NCBI GenBank assembly: GCA_016714745.1
Contig: JADKCG010000013.1
Location: 1-64,000 of the forward strand
DNA from: Elusimicrobiota bacterium
Lineage (GTDB): Bacteria; Elusimicrobiota; Elusimicrobia; FEN-1173
DNA: 64,000 nt
Reading direction: 5' to 3'
Positions 17,240-26,157 of this stretch are shown piece after piece (position 1 is the stretch's first letter; each line of letters opens with the position of its first letter). The position numbers and the translations under genes are program-made. The notes under the pieces were generated by a model. That model searched no databases, was not told the origin of the DNA, and saw only the letters and a list, made by a program, of their open reading frames with translations.

Positions 17240-17750
17240 GTTTTGGTTGTTTTCGGCGGAACAGATCGGTCTTGATGTCGGAGACGCGATCTAAAAAAAG
17301 GATTCCGTCGAGGTGGTCGATCTCGTGTTGGAGAGCGACGGCTTCAAAGCCTTCGCTGTCGTAGGCGGTGGGGGTGCCGTTTTGGTCAATCCCCACCACG
17401 CGCACACACGCGGATCGACGGACATCGGCGAGGAACTCCGGGATGGACAGGCATCCTTCTCGGAACGTGAGGGTTCCCTCGGCTTTCACGATGCGCGGAT
17501 TAATGAGGGCAATTTTTCCGTGTCCCTTGGGCGGCTCTTTTCCCTTGCGGGGAGGGAGCCAGGTGACGTCCACCACGATGGCGCGGAGCATGACGCCGAT
17601 TTGTGGCGCCGCGATCCCCACGCCGGGCGTTGAATAGAGCGTGTCGGCCAGGTCCGTCAAAAGCTGGACGGCGTGCGCGTCCACGGTTGTGACGTCTTGG
17701 CAGACTTCTTTCAGCAGAGGGTGGGGGAAGAGCAGAACGGGTCGCAACAC
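17226..17750 (-). CDS. def: Peptide deformylase
   Basis: Removes the N-formyl group from nascent proteins; Fe/Zn metallohydrolase. All three motifs are present: GVGIAAPQIG, EGCLSIP (metal Cys) and HEIDHLDG (two metal His and catalytic Glu). The 174-aa length is usual. The gene starts 6 nt after the ACT-domain gene stop on the same strand, so both are probably co-transcribed. Its C-terminus (DLFRRKQPKP) overlaps the end of the convergent outer-membrane gene. Confidence 0.96.
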   Translation of the reverse strand: MLRPVLLFPHPLLKEVCQDVTTVDAHAVQLLTDLADTLYSTPGVGIAAPQIGVMLRAIVVDVTWLPPRKGKEPPKGHGKIALINPRIVKAEGTLTFREGCLSIPEFLADVRRSACVRVVGIDQNGTPTAYDSEGFEAVALQHEIDHLDGILFLDRVSDIKTDLFRRKQPKPTEN

Positions 17751-17756
17751 AGGGAG

Positions 17757-18296
17757 TTAAAGGGTTTGGGACGAAAGCGCCTTGACGGAAACGGTGACTC
17801 CCATCTCGGCCAGGGCGGTGCGGAGATCGTTCTCCAAAAATCCCGGCGTCACACCGTCAGGGGCCTCCCCCTCAAGATACAAGATGTAACCCGAGGGATT
17901 TCCCTTTGATTCTGTGCGGTGGGTGGATAGATCGGAGAGGTTCACCTTCGCCTGGGCCAAATGCTGAGTGACCCGATGAACGATGCCGGGCCGGTCGGCC
18001 CCATAAACGGAAATCAACACGCGCTCGCCCATTTTCTGCGGAGCTTTTGACTCACGGGACGACAAGGGTTTGAGGGTAACGGCCAACCCGAGTTTTTTTC
18101 CCAACCCCTTCAGCTTTTTTTCAAGTCCTCCCGTTTGGGCTGGCCCGCTCAAAATCAAAAGAATGGCAAACTCCCCTTGAAGCCGTGTCATGGCGCTGTC
18201 TTCAAGGTTGCATCCTTGTTCAAACAGAATTTTTGAAACCGCCGCCACCAGTCCTGGCCGATCCCGCCCCGCCGCTGTAAGAAGGTATTGTTTCAT
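17757..18296 (-). CDS. Tandem ACT-domain protein (GcvR-like)
   Basis: A 179-aa protein made of two ACT domains: residues about 1-80 (YLLTAAGRDRPGLVAAVSKI, DSAMTRLQGEFAILLIL) and about 95-175 (VLISVYGADRPGIVHRVTQH, LSDLSTHRTE). Both carry the DRPGIV-type ligand turn. This is the layout of the glycine-cleavage regulator GcvR and related amino-acid-sensing proteins; no catalytic or DNA-binding domain is present. A role as an amino-acid-responsive regulator is inference. I chose the ATG at 18296 because a -10 hexamer ends 6 nt before it. Confidence 0.82.
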   Translation of the reverse strand: MKQYLLTAAGRDRPGLVAAVSKILFEQGCNLEDSAMTRLQGEFAILLILSGPAQTGGLEKKLKGLGKKLGLAVTLKPLSSRESKAPQKMGERVLISVYGADRPGIVHRVTQHLAQAKVNLSDLSTHRTESKGNPSGYILYLEGEAPDGVTPGFLENDLRTALAEMGVTVSVKALSSQTL

Positions 18297-18302
18297 GTGA
18301 TT

Positions 18303-18331
18303 TTTATACCACACTTAAGACGATGCTGCAA
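18303..18331 (-). promoter_or_regulatory. Promoter of the ACT-domain/def transcript, leaderless type
   Basis: On the minus strand TTGCAG (18331-18326), a 17-nt spacer and TATAAA (18308-18303), then 6 nt to the ATG at 18296. There is no Shine-Dalgarno. Predicted transcription start is the start codon. Confidence 0.5.
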
Positions 18332-18627
18332 TTGGGGTGGTCCGCTGTCAAATGATCCCGAAAGGGAATTCATTCGTTCTGTTCGAGAACGTCTCACGAG
18401 AGCGGGGATTGAATTGTTGTTTTTTCGCTCGGTGCAAAAAACCCAAACTCCATTCTTTTTGCGCAACCCCGGCGATCTTTTTCCCCTCGGAATCCCGGTT
18501 AAAATAATGGGTTTTGTCCTGGCCATAAATCAATTCTAAGATGAAATTTGTTGTTTGCCAATAGAAATTTTAGTCCCCGTTTTTATTCGGTGTTCCCCGA
18601 ACCGAAAAACGGTAGAATAAGCCTTCC
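18332..18627. other. Gap upstream of glcDE, no convincing gene
   Basis: No gene I can support. A frame in the middle reads REFIRSVRERLTRAGIELLF and then becomes low-quality, with no start or family match; it may be a remnant. The right end carries TAGAAT (18613-18618), 9 nt before the ATG at 18628, as a candidate -10 element. Confidence 0.4.
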
Positions 18628-20672
18628 ATGTCATCCTCTTCCTTTCTTTCTGCGCTTCGAAATAAAATGGGTCCGGATGCTGTTTTGTCTGGGGCGGGGA
18701 GGTATTTCCTTACGCCTACGACGCGGCGTTGGACAAGCGGCTTCCGGGGGCGGTGGTGTTGCCGCGTACGACGGCCGAGGTGGTGGCGGCGGTTCATGTG
18801 GCACGGGAACACGGCGTTCCCTTTGCGGTTCGCGGGGCGGGAACGAACCTCTGTGGGGGGACCATCGTGCCGACCGGGGGGCTGGTCATCCATGTGAGCC
18901 GGATGAACCGGATTCTGTCGATCGATCCCGAGCGCCGACGGGCCTGGGTGGAACCCGGGGTCATTAACCTTCATCTTCATAAAGCGTTGGCGCCGCGGGG
19001 CCTTTTTTACGCGCCCGACCCCGCCAGCCAAAAGGCCTGCACCTTGGGGGGAAACGTGGGAACCAACGCGGGGGGGCCCCATTGTTTGAAATACGGGGTC
19101 ACCAGTCATCATGTGACTGGATTGGAAATGGTACGTCCCGATGGCGAGGTGGTGCGTGTGTCCGTGGACAATGCCGGATTTGACCTGACGGGGCTGTTTG
19201 TCGGGTCCGAGGGAACCTTGGGGGTCGCCACGAAAATTGAGGTGAACCTTTTGCCACAGCCCGAGGACGTGCGGACCTTTTTAGTGGACTTTTCGTCTAT
19301 GGAAGCCGCGGCGCAAACGGTAACGGATATTATTGCTTCGGGGATTGTGCCCGCCACCTTGGAGGTGATGGACCGATTGACTGTCCAGGCCGTGGAGGCT
19401 TTTGTTCACGCGGGGTATCCAACGTCGGCGGAGGCCGTCCTTCTCATTGAAGTGGACGGCCCCAGAGATCAAACCCTCACTGAGAGCGGGCGCATTCGGG
19501 CCATTTGCGAAAAAAACAAAGGTGTCGATTTTCGCATGGCGGTGGATGAGCGGGAACGGGAAAAATTGTGGGAAGGGCGGCGGGGGGCCTACGCGGCCAT
19601 GGCGCGGTTGGCGCCCAACGTGCTCGTGGAAGATGGTGTGGTGCCGCGCACGCGATTGCCCGAGGCGGTCAAAAAGATCCGGGCCATCGCCGACCGCCAT
19701 CAACTGCGCATGGGATTGATTGCCCACGCCGGCGACGGCAATCTCCACCCCAACATGATTTTTGACGAACGCGACACCGCCGAAACGTCTCGCGTGCTCG
19801 GCGCGGGACAGGAGATGTTACGGGTGTGCGTGGACTTGGGGGGGTCGATCTCGGGGGAGCATGGGATCGGGGCCGATAAACGGGAGGCCATGCGGTGGCT
19901 TTTTTCTCCGCCGACTCTTTTTTTGTTCCGGGAAATAAAGCGCGCCTTCGATCCTTCCCACCTGTGCAACCCCGATAAACTGATCCCTGTGGTCGACGTT
20001 CCTCCCGGGCCCCGCCCAGGGGGTGTGGCTCTGAACGGAGGATCGCATTCTGTGGCCTCCATCGAGGAGGTGGAGGAACTGGTGCGTTCCGCTCGTGACA
20101 CGGGGACGCCCCTTTACATTCAAGGAAGCAATACGAAAGGGGGGTCGGCCCCTCACGGTAAAACGGTCCTCTTAACCAGGGGTCTTCATCACATCGTGGA
20201 CTTAGACCGAGGAAATCTGACCCTCTCTGTAAGGGGTGGAGCGGAATTGGTATCTCTTCGCAAAGAACTTGAGAAAGAAGGGCTGTTTCTCCATGTGGGG
20301 GGAGGGGGAACCTTGGGGGGGGTCCTTTCCAGCAACGCCAGTGTGCGCCCTCCCCTTCGGAACCAAATTCTAGGATTGAAAGCTGTTTCCGGCGACGGGG
20401 AACTCCTGTCGTTCGGCGCGAAGGTCATGAAAAATGTGGCAGGGTACGACGCGGCGCGGCTTTATTTAGGGGCGTGGGGAACGTTGGGTGTGATCGTGGA
20501 AGTCACGCTCCGTCTCCACCGGACGCCGGTGGAGTGTGGGGCCCCTGTCCTCACGGGCCCGCCAAATTTCTCCAAACTTTCAACAGTGGACCTTCACCGA
20601 AAAGTGAAAGCGGCCTTTGACCCACAATATCTTTTTAACCCCACGCTGTTCGCCCCTGCCGATGACCGCTGA
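18628..20672 (+). CDS. Glycolate/D-lactate oxidase subunit, GlcD-GlcE fusion, frameshifted near start
   Basis: Residues about 1-460 are GlcD-like: FAD_binding_4 with VVLPRTTAEVVAAV, RGAGTNLCGGTIVP, GTNAGGPHCLKYGVT and GLFVGSEGTLGVAT, then FAD-oxidase C (IAHAGDGNLHPNMIFD, GGSISGEHGIGADKR). A second FAD-binding-like segment (about 470-680; VASIEEVEELVRSA, GGGTLGGVLSSN, LGAWGTLGVIVEVTLRLH) matches GlcE. In most bacteria these are two proteins. The first 24 codons are in another frame: GGGG at 18696-18699 lacks one G. Adding it gives LSGAGEVFPYAYDAALDKRL and a 681-aa protein. The downstream glcF overlaps by 11 nt. Substrate (glycolate or D-lactate) cannot be told from sequence alone. Confidence 0.87.
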
Positions 20673-21942
20673 TCCCGATCTCATCAGTCGGCCCGCGGCG
20701 CCTGGATCTAAGGCGGACAGCCGTTCTTATGACGAAGTGATGCATTGCAACCGGTGTGGGTTTTGCACGTCCTTTTGTCCCACCTATTTGGCCACCGGGG
20801 ACGAGGGGCTTTCGCCCCGCGGCCGCAACCAAACCTGGCGTGCGTTGATGGAAGGGCGGCTGGATCCTTCCGATGGAAGACGCTCTTTTGACACCTGTCT
20901 TTTGTGCGGCATCTGCACTTCGGTCTGTTTTGCCCAGGTCCCCACCGCTCGGCTCATGTCTCAGGCCCGAGAAAAGGTACGGCAATCCCAGGGAGCGGGG
21001 GGGCCGATGCGTTTCTTCCTGCGTGTGATCGTTCCCCGGCCGGCCCTCTTCGAAGGCTTACTCAAAATACTTTACGCAGGAAAAAAAATGGGGATTTCTC
21101 GGGCGTTGAATCGATGGGGAGTCCTGCGATGGATTTCACCGCGGCTTGAAGCGGCCGAGGAAGCGGTGGCCCGCGCGCCGAAGAAGTTTTTACGGGACCT
21201 TCTCCCTTCTGCGGAAAAAAACGCCGAGGTGGTCCATTTCCTTTCCTGTGGCCCGAACTGCGTGAACCCGGAGATCGGTTTGGCCACCGCTCACATTTTA
21301 AAAGTCCAGGGCGTTCAGGCGGGTACAGCCAACACCGTGTGCTGTGGTTTACCCGGTCAAAGTTTCGGCGATCTCGAGGCCGCCCGAATCCTCGCTCGAA
21401 AAAACATCAAAGTATTGGAAGAATATCCCCACGCCACGATTTTGATCGACGATTCTTCCTGCGCCGCCACGGTCAAAGAATGGCCCCGCTTTTTCGAGGA
21501 TGATCCCCTCTGGCGTGCCCGGGCAGAGGCGGTGTCCAAACGGGCAATGGATGTTTTGGAATGGCTGGACAGCCACCCCCTAGCGTTGTCGGCGCATGCT
21601 GGAAAATCCATTGTGACCTACCACGACGCCTGCAAGGCGCGCTATGCCCAAGGGTTGGTCAATGAGCCGCGTCGATTTCTGGCTGGAGTGCCGGGATTGG
21701 AGTATCGGGAACTTCCGGAAGCGGACCAATGTTGCGGGGGGGGAGGAACCTACCAATTCATGCAACCTGAAATATCCCAAGCGGTGGGTCAACGCAAAGC
21801 TGAAAATATTTCCGCAACAGGAGCCGATCTCGTGCTGACCTCCAGCGTATCCTGTCTCCTCCAGCTCCGCAACGTTCTAGCCAAAGCCCAATCCAAAGTT
21901 CAAGCGCTCCACATAGTGGAATTTTTAGCGAGGGGGAAATAG
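20662..21942 (+). CDS. glcF: Glycolate oxidase iron-sulfur subunit (GlcF-like)
   Basis: A 426-aa electron-transfer subunit pairing with the upstream flavoprotein. Two 4Fe-4S motifs lie at the N-terminus: CNRCGFCTSFCPTY and CLLCGICTSVCFAQVP; the second lacks the Pro normally after its last Cys. Two CCG domains follow, with CCGLPG near residue 225 and CCGGGGTYQFMQ near 360. The ATG sits inside the end of glcDE (ATGACCGCTGA), so translation is coupled; an earlier in-frame ATG at 20617 lies deep in glcDE. It probably passes electrons to the quinone pool. Confidence 0.9.
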   Translation: MTADPDLISRPAAPGSKADSRSYDEVMHCNRCGFCTSFCPTYLATGDEGLSPRGRNQTWRALMEGRLDPSDGRRSFDTCLLCGICTSVCFAQVPTARLMSQAREKVRQSQGAGGPMRFFLRVIVPRPALFEGLLKILYAGKKMGISRALNRWGVLRWISPRLEAAEEAVARAPKKFLRDLLPSAEKNAEVVHFLSCGPNCVNPEIGLATAHILKVQGVQAGTANTVCCGLPGQSFGDLEAARILARKNIKVLEEYPHATILIDDSSCAATVKEWPRFFEDDPLWRARAEAVSKRAMDVLEWLDSHPLALSAHAGKSIVTYHDACKARYAQGLVNEPRRFLAGVPGLEYRELPEADQCCGGGGTYQFMQPEISQAVGQRKAENISATGADLVLTSSVSCLLQLRNVLAKAQSKVQALHIVEFLARGK

Positions 21943-21955
21943 TCGTCGTAACTTT

Positions 21956-22074
21956 AATGCGGTTTAGATAAGGCCTGCATTATTGTCGTTCCCCCATTTG
22001 TGGGGCTTTTTTGAATCGGTTTAAATACAAATCGCCCGATAAATCGGGCAACGACTCCTTATTTAAACCGCATT
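21956..22074. repeat. Repeat family A, copy 2
   Basis: Inverted arms AATGCGGTTTAGATAAGG and CCTTATTTAAACCGCATT. Internal hairpins CCCC-ATTTGT-GGGG and GCCCGAT-AA-ATCGGGC. The core matches copies at 39904 and (reversed) 51846. Confidence 0.88.
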
Positions 22075-22078
22075 GGGG

Positions 22079-22245
22079 TTAACCCGGAATTTTCAGTTGG
22101 ATCACGGGATTCGACGTAAAATCCAGGCTTTTTACTTCACAAAAAAGTTTGAACGTAGTCCCCGCTACGCCCAAACTTTTTTGTTTCGTAAAAAACCCGG
22201 CTTTTCCGTCTCGGTCCTCGCGCCCAACTGAAAGTTCCGGGTTAA
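22079..22245. repeat. Repeat family B, copy 1 (intact inverted repeat)
   Basis: A 167-bp element with terminal inverted repeats TTAACCCGGAATTTTCAGTTGG and its partner ending TTCCGGGTTAA, plus inner inverted arms AAAAAAGTTTG and CAAACTTTTTT. It has the form of a MITE: no coding capacity, foldable over its full length. Confidence 0.85.
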
Positions 22246-22266
22246 TGTTCCGGGCAGTGGCCTTGA

Positions 22267-22968
22267 TTAAATGGGGGATCCCGGCGCGTGAAATTTGTAT
22301 CCCAGGCCCTTCATGGGGACGATTTGACTGCTCATCGGGCCCAGTTTCCCTCGTAGGCGGGAGACAGTGGCGTCGATGGCCCGGGTGGTGCCAAAATACT
22401 GCTCTCCCCAGACGGACTCCTCAAGAAACTGGCGGGTGAGCACCCGGCCGGGATTCTTTAAGAAAACGTGGAGCAAATCAAATTCCTTCGGTCGAAGGTC
22501 CACGGGCTGTCCATCTATAGTGACGGTGCGGGCGGAGGAATCCAAAGCCAGAAGGCCGGCACGAAGGATCTCTCCACCGGGGGCCTGGGGGCCCTCTCGC
22601 CGCAGAGCGGCGCGAACCCGGGCGACGAGTTCGCGAGGGCGAAGGTCCCGTTTGGAAACATAATCGACGGCTCCCATTTCAAGTCCGAGCACCACATCCT
22701 GCTCCCGCCCCCGCGACGTCAGCATGATCACGGGAATTCCACGTGTGGCGGGATCCTCTTTAAGAATTCGACACACTTCCAAACCGTCTTTTCCAGGCAG
22801 GTTCCAATCTAAGAGAACCAGATCCGGCCGTGAGGCCGCGGCCATACGGAGAGCATCGGGGCCTGTTTCCGCCACGGTGACCACGTAATTTTCCCGTTTC
22901 AACACTTCATCCAAAAATCGGATGAAGTCGGGCTCGTCGTCGACCACTAAAATTCGCGCGCCTGTCAT
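22267..22968 (-). CDS. OmpR/PhoB-family response regulator
   Basis: A 233-aa regulator encoded last in the four-gene minus-strand operon; its ATG overlaps the kinase stop by 4 nt. The receiver has ILVVDDEPDFIRF, phospho-acceptor Asp in LVLLDWNLPGKDG and VIMLTSRG. The conserved Lys is followed by Arg (YVSKRDLRP) rather than the usual Pro. The winged helix (about 135-228) includes DLRPKEFDLLHVFL, LTRQFLEESVWG, the recognition helix region AIDATVSRLRGKLG and KGLGYKFH. It is presumably phosphorylated by the kinase immediately upstream. Targets are unknown; autoregulation of the operon is likely but not shown. Confidence 0.92.
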   Translation of the reverse strand: MTGARILVVDDEPDFIRFLDEVLKRENYVVTVAETGPDALRMAAASRPDLVLLDWNLPGKDGLEVCRILKEDPATRGIPVIMLTSRGREQDVVLGLEMGAVDYVSKRDLRPRELVARVRAALRREGPQAPGGEILRAGLLALDSSARTVTIDGQPVDLRPKEFDLLHVFLKNPGRVLTRQFLEESVWGEQYFGTTRAIDATVSRLRGKLGPMSSQIVPMKGLGYKFHAPGSPI

Positions 22969-24376
22969 TGAACTTTCGGCAGGTAAAGCGAAAAAACGCT
23001 TCCCTGTCCCAGGACACTTTCCGCCAGAAGTCTCCCGCCTTGAGCTTCGGCCAGACCTCGCGAGATGGCCAAACCCAGGCCGGACCCTTTCACTCCTTTG
23101 ACGGAATCCTTGGCTTCTTTCACCTGTTCAAAACGGTCAAAAATTCTGGCAAGATTTTCGCGGTCAATCCCTCGTCCGGTGTCTGACACAGAGAGGCGCA
23201 TGAAAAAGCGTTTTTTTTCAACGGGATCCGCGTTATTGAGGCACTGGGCCAGCAGGGGGTCGTTCGCCGCGGAGACGGTAGAAGTGGCAGACAATGTCAC
23301 CTGTCCCCCAGCAGGTGTGAATTTTAAAGCGTTGCTCACCAGGTTGGTGATAATTTGGTGCACGGCTCCTTCGTCGGCGTGCGCCGTCAAGGTGGGGTCT
23401 GGCGACGCAACAGTCAGTGAAATGGTGTTTTCCTGAGCTTTTAAACGAAAGAGAGTTTCCACTTCGGATATTATTTCAAACACGGACACGGGTTTCAACT
23501 TAAGCCCCCCAGACCGTGCTTCAATCTTGGCCAAGTCTAATATGTCATTAACAAATTTCGACAACCGGAGCGCGTTGTTGCGAATCACCGTCAAGTGGTC
23601 CATGGTGTTGCCGTGCCGACCGGATCGAACATCTTCGGTCATCAAATTGACGTAACTTTGAATGGCGGACAAGGGCGAGCGGAGCTCGTGAGTCACGTTT
23701 GAAACGAAATCTTCTTTCATCCGGTCCAATTCCCCTAGCCGCTCGGCCATGCGGTCAAAATCGTCCGCCAATCGACCCAGCTCGTCTCCCCGCCCCAGGT
23801 GGAGCCGGTAAGACAATCGCCCCGCGGCGATTTGTTGGGTGCCTCGAGCAATTTTTTGGAGCGGTCGAATCATTTGCCCTGCCACAAGCAAGGCGGCCAA
23901 AATCCCCACTCCCAGCGTGACCACCGAGACAGACACGATCCGCCGCGCCGCCCCTTGAAGCGAATGCTGAACCTCGGCCTCCACCGCCGTTTTAGAATAG
24001 GCGATGACGGCTTCCGCTTGTTTCCCGGAACGGACACGGACGGATTGGCGAAACAACTGCAGGTCATTTTTTGCCAAAGAATTTGACGGACCCTCCCCAA
24101 GACCCGCCCGCGACCGTCCCGGCAGTAGGCTTGCCGAACGGTGGGGATACGTCGAAGGGCCGCGGCCGCGTTCAGAAGGGCCAACTCGTCGTCCACAGCC
24201 AACGCGTCGGTACAGGTTTGGGCGAATTGAGCCAAAAGGGCGGCTTGCCCCTCGGCGGTCTTTTCTAGAATGGCCGACCGTTCGCTCCAGTAGATGCCCA
24301 GGAACCCGACCGACATCACCACTGTCAGCAAGCCTCCCAGAGTTAAACTTAACTTAGATCGAAGACTCAGGTTCAC
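22965..24376 (-). CDS. Membrane histidine kinase, frameshifted in a G run
   Basis: The N-terminal frame (from GTG 24376, GTGA overlap with the TPR gene) gives a membrane segment (LTLGGLLTVVMSVGFLGIYW) and the start of a periplasmic sensor domain up to CRDGRGRVLG. The other frame continues AKNDLQLFRQSVRV, a second membrane segment (VVTLGVGILAALLVAGQ), HAMP (IRPLQKIARGTQQI), the H box (DFVSNVTHELRSPLSAIQS), N box TNLVSNALKFT, DTGRGID and GSGLGLAISRGLAE. The switch is near GGGG at 24098-24095 (minus sense). One extra G gives a 470-aa protein reading RVLGEGPSNSLAKNDL; an extra T in a T run at 24079-24074 is an alternative. Sensor domain type is unclear, possibly Cache-like. Confidence 0.82.
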
Positions 24377-26157
24377 GGGGTCGTCCTCAAAGGAGTTTCT
24401 TGACGAAGTCGTTCAAGGGCCCGTTGAATGGCCCTGTTTTCCGGGTCCAAGACAAGCGCTTGCTCAAAAAGTTTCCGCGCGCCGGCTCGGTCCCCGGACC
24501 GATAGAGTGTGAGGCCTTCTTCATACAAGGTTTTGCCTTGGGATCGCCGTTCGGTACTTAACTTTTCAAGCAGTCGCGCTAACCGTTGCGCGCTGTCCCG
24601 AACGGGTGGGTCCTCCTCGGCCAACAATCGATAGAGATCCAGGGCCTGTTGGTTCCGACCCGCCTCCTCCGCTTTTCGAGCCGCGTCATATAGCCGTGCC
24701 GCCATGCGATCTCGCTCGATAGACAAGGGGCCGCCGGGTCCCTCGTGGCGTGTGGCCAGGCGCCACTCCTTCATTGCCACCGCCCAATCTCCCCGCGCCG
24801 TTGCGCTTCGAGCCCGTTCAGCCAGGGCGCGTGTCTCGCGCTGGCGGGCCTTCCGCACCGCTTCCTGTGCCGCAACGGTCCTGGCCTGGTCGATGGCACG
24901 TTCAACTTCTTGGAGCGCTTTTTTCCCTCCCGCGTGATCCGGCTGAACAATCAGGAGTTTGCGGTAAAGGAGGACCGCCGCCTCCCATTTTTTCGCGTCT
25001 TTGGCTTCTTCCCCTTGTCGCCACAGAAGAGCCGGATCAATGGTTTCCGCCAGGTTTTGGTTTAAACGTGCCCGAAGATCGCTCAGCGCGCGCGCGCGGG
25101 GCGATAGGGTTTCGAGGGCGTTGAGGTTCGTGGACGCCTGGGCGAGATTTCCCTGGTCCAACGCTTCCCCTGTCGCGGCGATGAGCTCTTGACGACGCGT
25201 TTCTTCTTTCAGGCGGGGACCGAAACGGAAAGTGAGATCAAACAGGTTCGACGCGCCCAACTCTCCGTTTAACGCATAGGCATAGTTCAGTTCAATCCCG
25301 CCGCGGGTGACCCCCGCGCCGAGGGTGAACCGAGATCCGTCCGTGCGATACCCCGAGCGGAGGGATCCACGCCATCCCTCGGCGAACAGGCGCGCCCATT
25401 CCACGCCAAGTCTCCCGCGGAGGCGATCGTCGGCCGGTAGGTCCACTTGGGCGGCCAGGGTCAAGGCGCCTCGACCGACCGATATGTTTTTACGCGCCGC
25501 CCCAGCTCGAAGCACAAGGGGCAATTCGGTTCGCACATCGCCCAGAGTCATGGCGGTCCCCACGTTCGCCAAGGCAAGGCCATACCCCCAGTTCCGAACG
25601 TTGGCCTGGTAGCCCAAGTCCAACGCGTAGGCATTCCCCTGTTGATCAAAGAGGTCTTGCCTCACCCATTTTCCGGTCAATCCCCAGGCCCCCGGTCCAA
25701 AGGGACGGGCGTAGGAAACGCCGACCACTGTTTCCGACGGGGCCGCTGTCCCCGCCGATTCACCTTCGTCCACCACGTCAAAGTTTCCCTGGGCCAGGCG
25801 GGAGACCGTGAGCCCGAATGTTTCTCGTTCTCCCCGCCGCCAGTGGGGTCGCACGTAGGCCAAAAAATCCTCGGTCTGGTCAACAAAAATCTCGGCGTGC
25901 ATAAATTGAATTTCCTGCCGTGGAATTTGCTGGATTCCACTGGGGTTCCAATAAAGAGCGCTCGCGTCATCGGCGATCCCGGCGTAGGCGCCGCCCAGGC
26001 CCATGGCTCGAACCCCCACATCCCGTTTCAAAATTGAGGGGCCCCGGGTGTTTTCATCCTGAGATGAGAAAAAGGCCGGCCAGCCTGGGGAGGCCGCCCA
26101 CATCATGCTGAGGATGACCCCGCTACCCTTGAACCAGGATTTTCGTTCGTTCCACAT
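24373..26157 (-). CDS. PorV/UPF0164-like barrel fused to C-terminal TPR region
   Basis: A 594-aa protein. Start ATG 26157 leads to a signal peptide (SGVILSMMWAASPGWPAFF). The PorV hallmark follows: VGVRAMGLGGAYAGIADDAS and ALYWNPSGIQQIP, then barrel strands to about residue 330 (FDLTFRFGP). The rest is helical with TPR-like units: AKKWEAAVLLYRKLLIVQPD, GDWAVAMKEWRLA, GRNQQALDLYRLLAEEDP and SGDRAGARKLFEQALVLDPE. The TPR tail would lie in the periplasm and could bind partner proteins or peptidoglycan. The start lies 35 nt inside the upstream FG-GAP gene, and the stop overlaps the kinase gene, so all four genes are tightly coupled. Confidence 0.82.
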   Translation of the reverse strand: MWNERKSWFKGSGVILSMMWAASPGWPAFFSSQDENTRGPSILKRDVGVRAMGLGGAYAGIADDASALYWNPSGIQQIPRQEIQFMHAEIFVDQTEDFLAYVRPHWRRGERETFGLTVSRLAQGNFDVVDEGESAGTAAPSETVVGVSYARPFGPGAWGLTGKWVRQDLFDQQGNAYALDLGYQANVRNWGYGLALANVGTAMTLGDVRTELPLVLRAGAARKNISVGRGALTLAAQVDLPADDRLRGRLGVEWARLFAEGWRGSLRSGYRTDGSRFTLGAGVTRGGIELNYAYALNGELGASNLFDLTFRFGPRLKEETRRQELIAATGEALDQGNLAQASTNLNALETLSPRARALSDLRARLNQNLAETIDPALLWRQGEEAKDAKKWEAAVLLYRKLLIVQPDHAGGKKALQEVERAIDQARTVAAQEAVRKARQRETRALAERARSATARGDWAVAMKEWRLATRHEGPGGPLSIERDRMAARLYDAARKAEEAGRNQQALDLYRLLAEEDPPVRDSAQRLARLLEKLSTERRSQGKTLYEEGLTLYRSGDRAGARKLFEQALVLDPENRAIQRALERLRQETPLRTTP

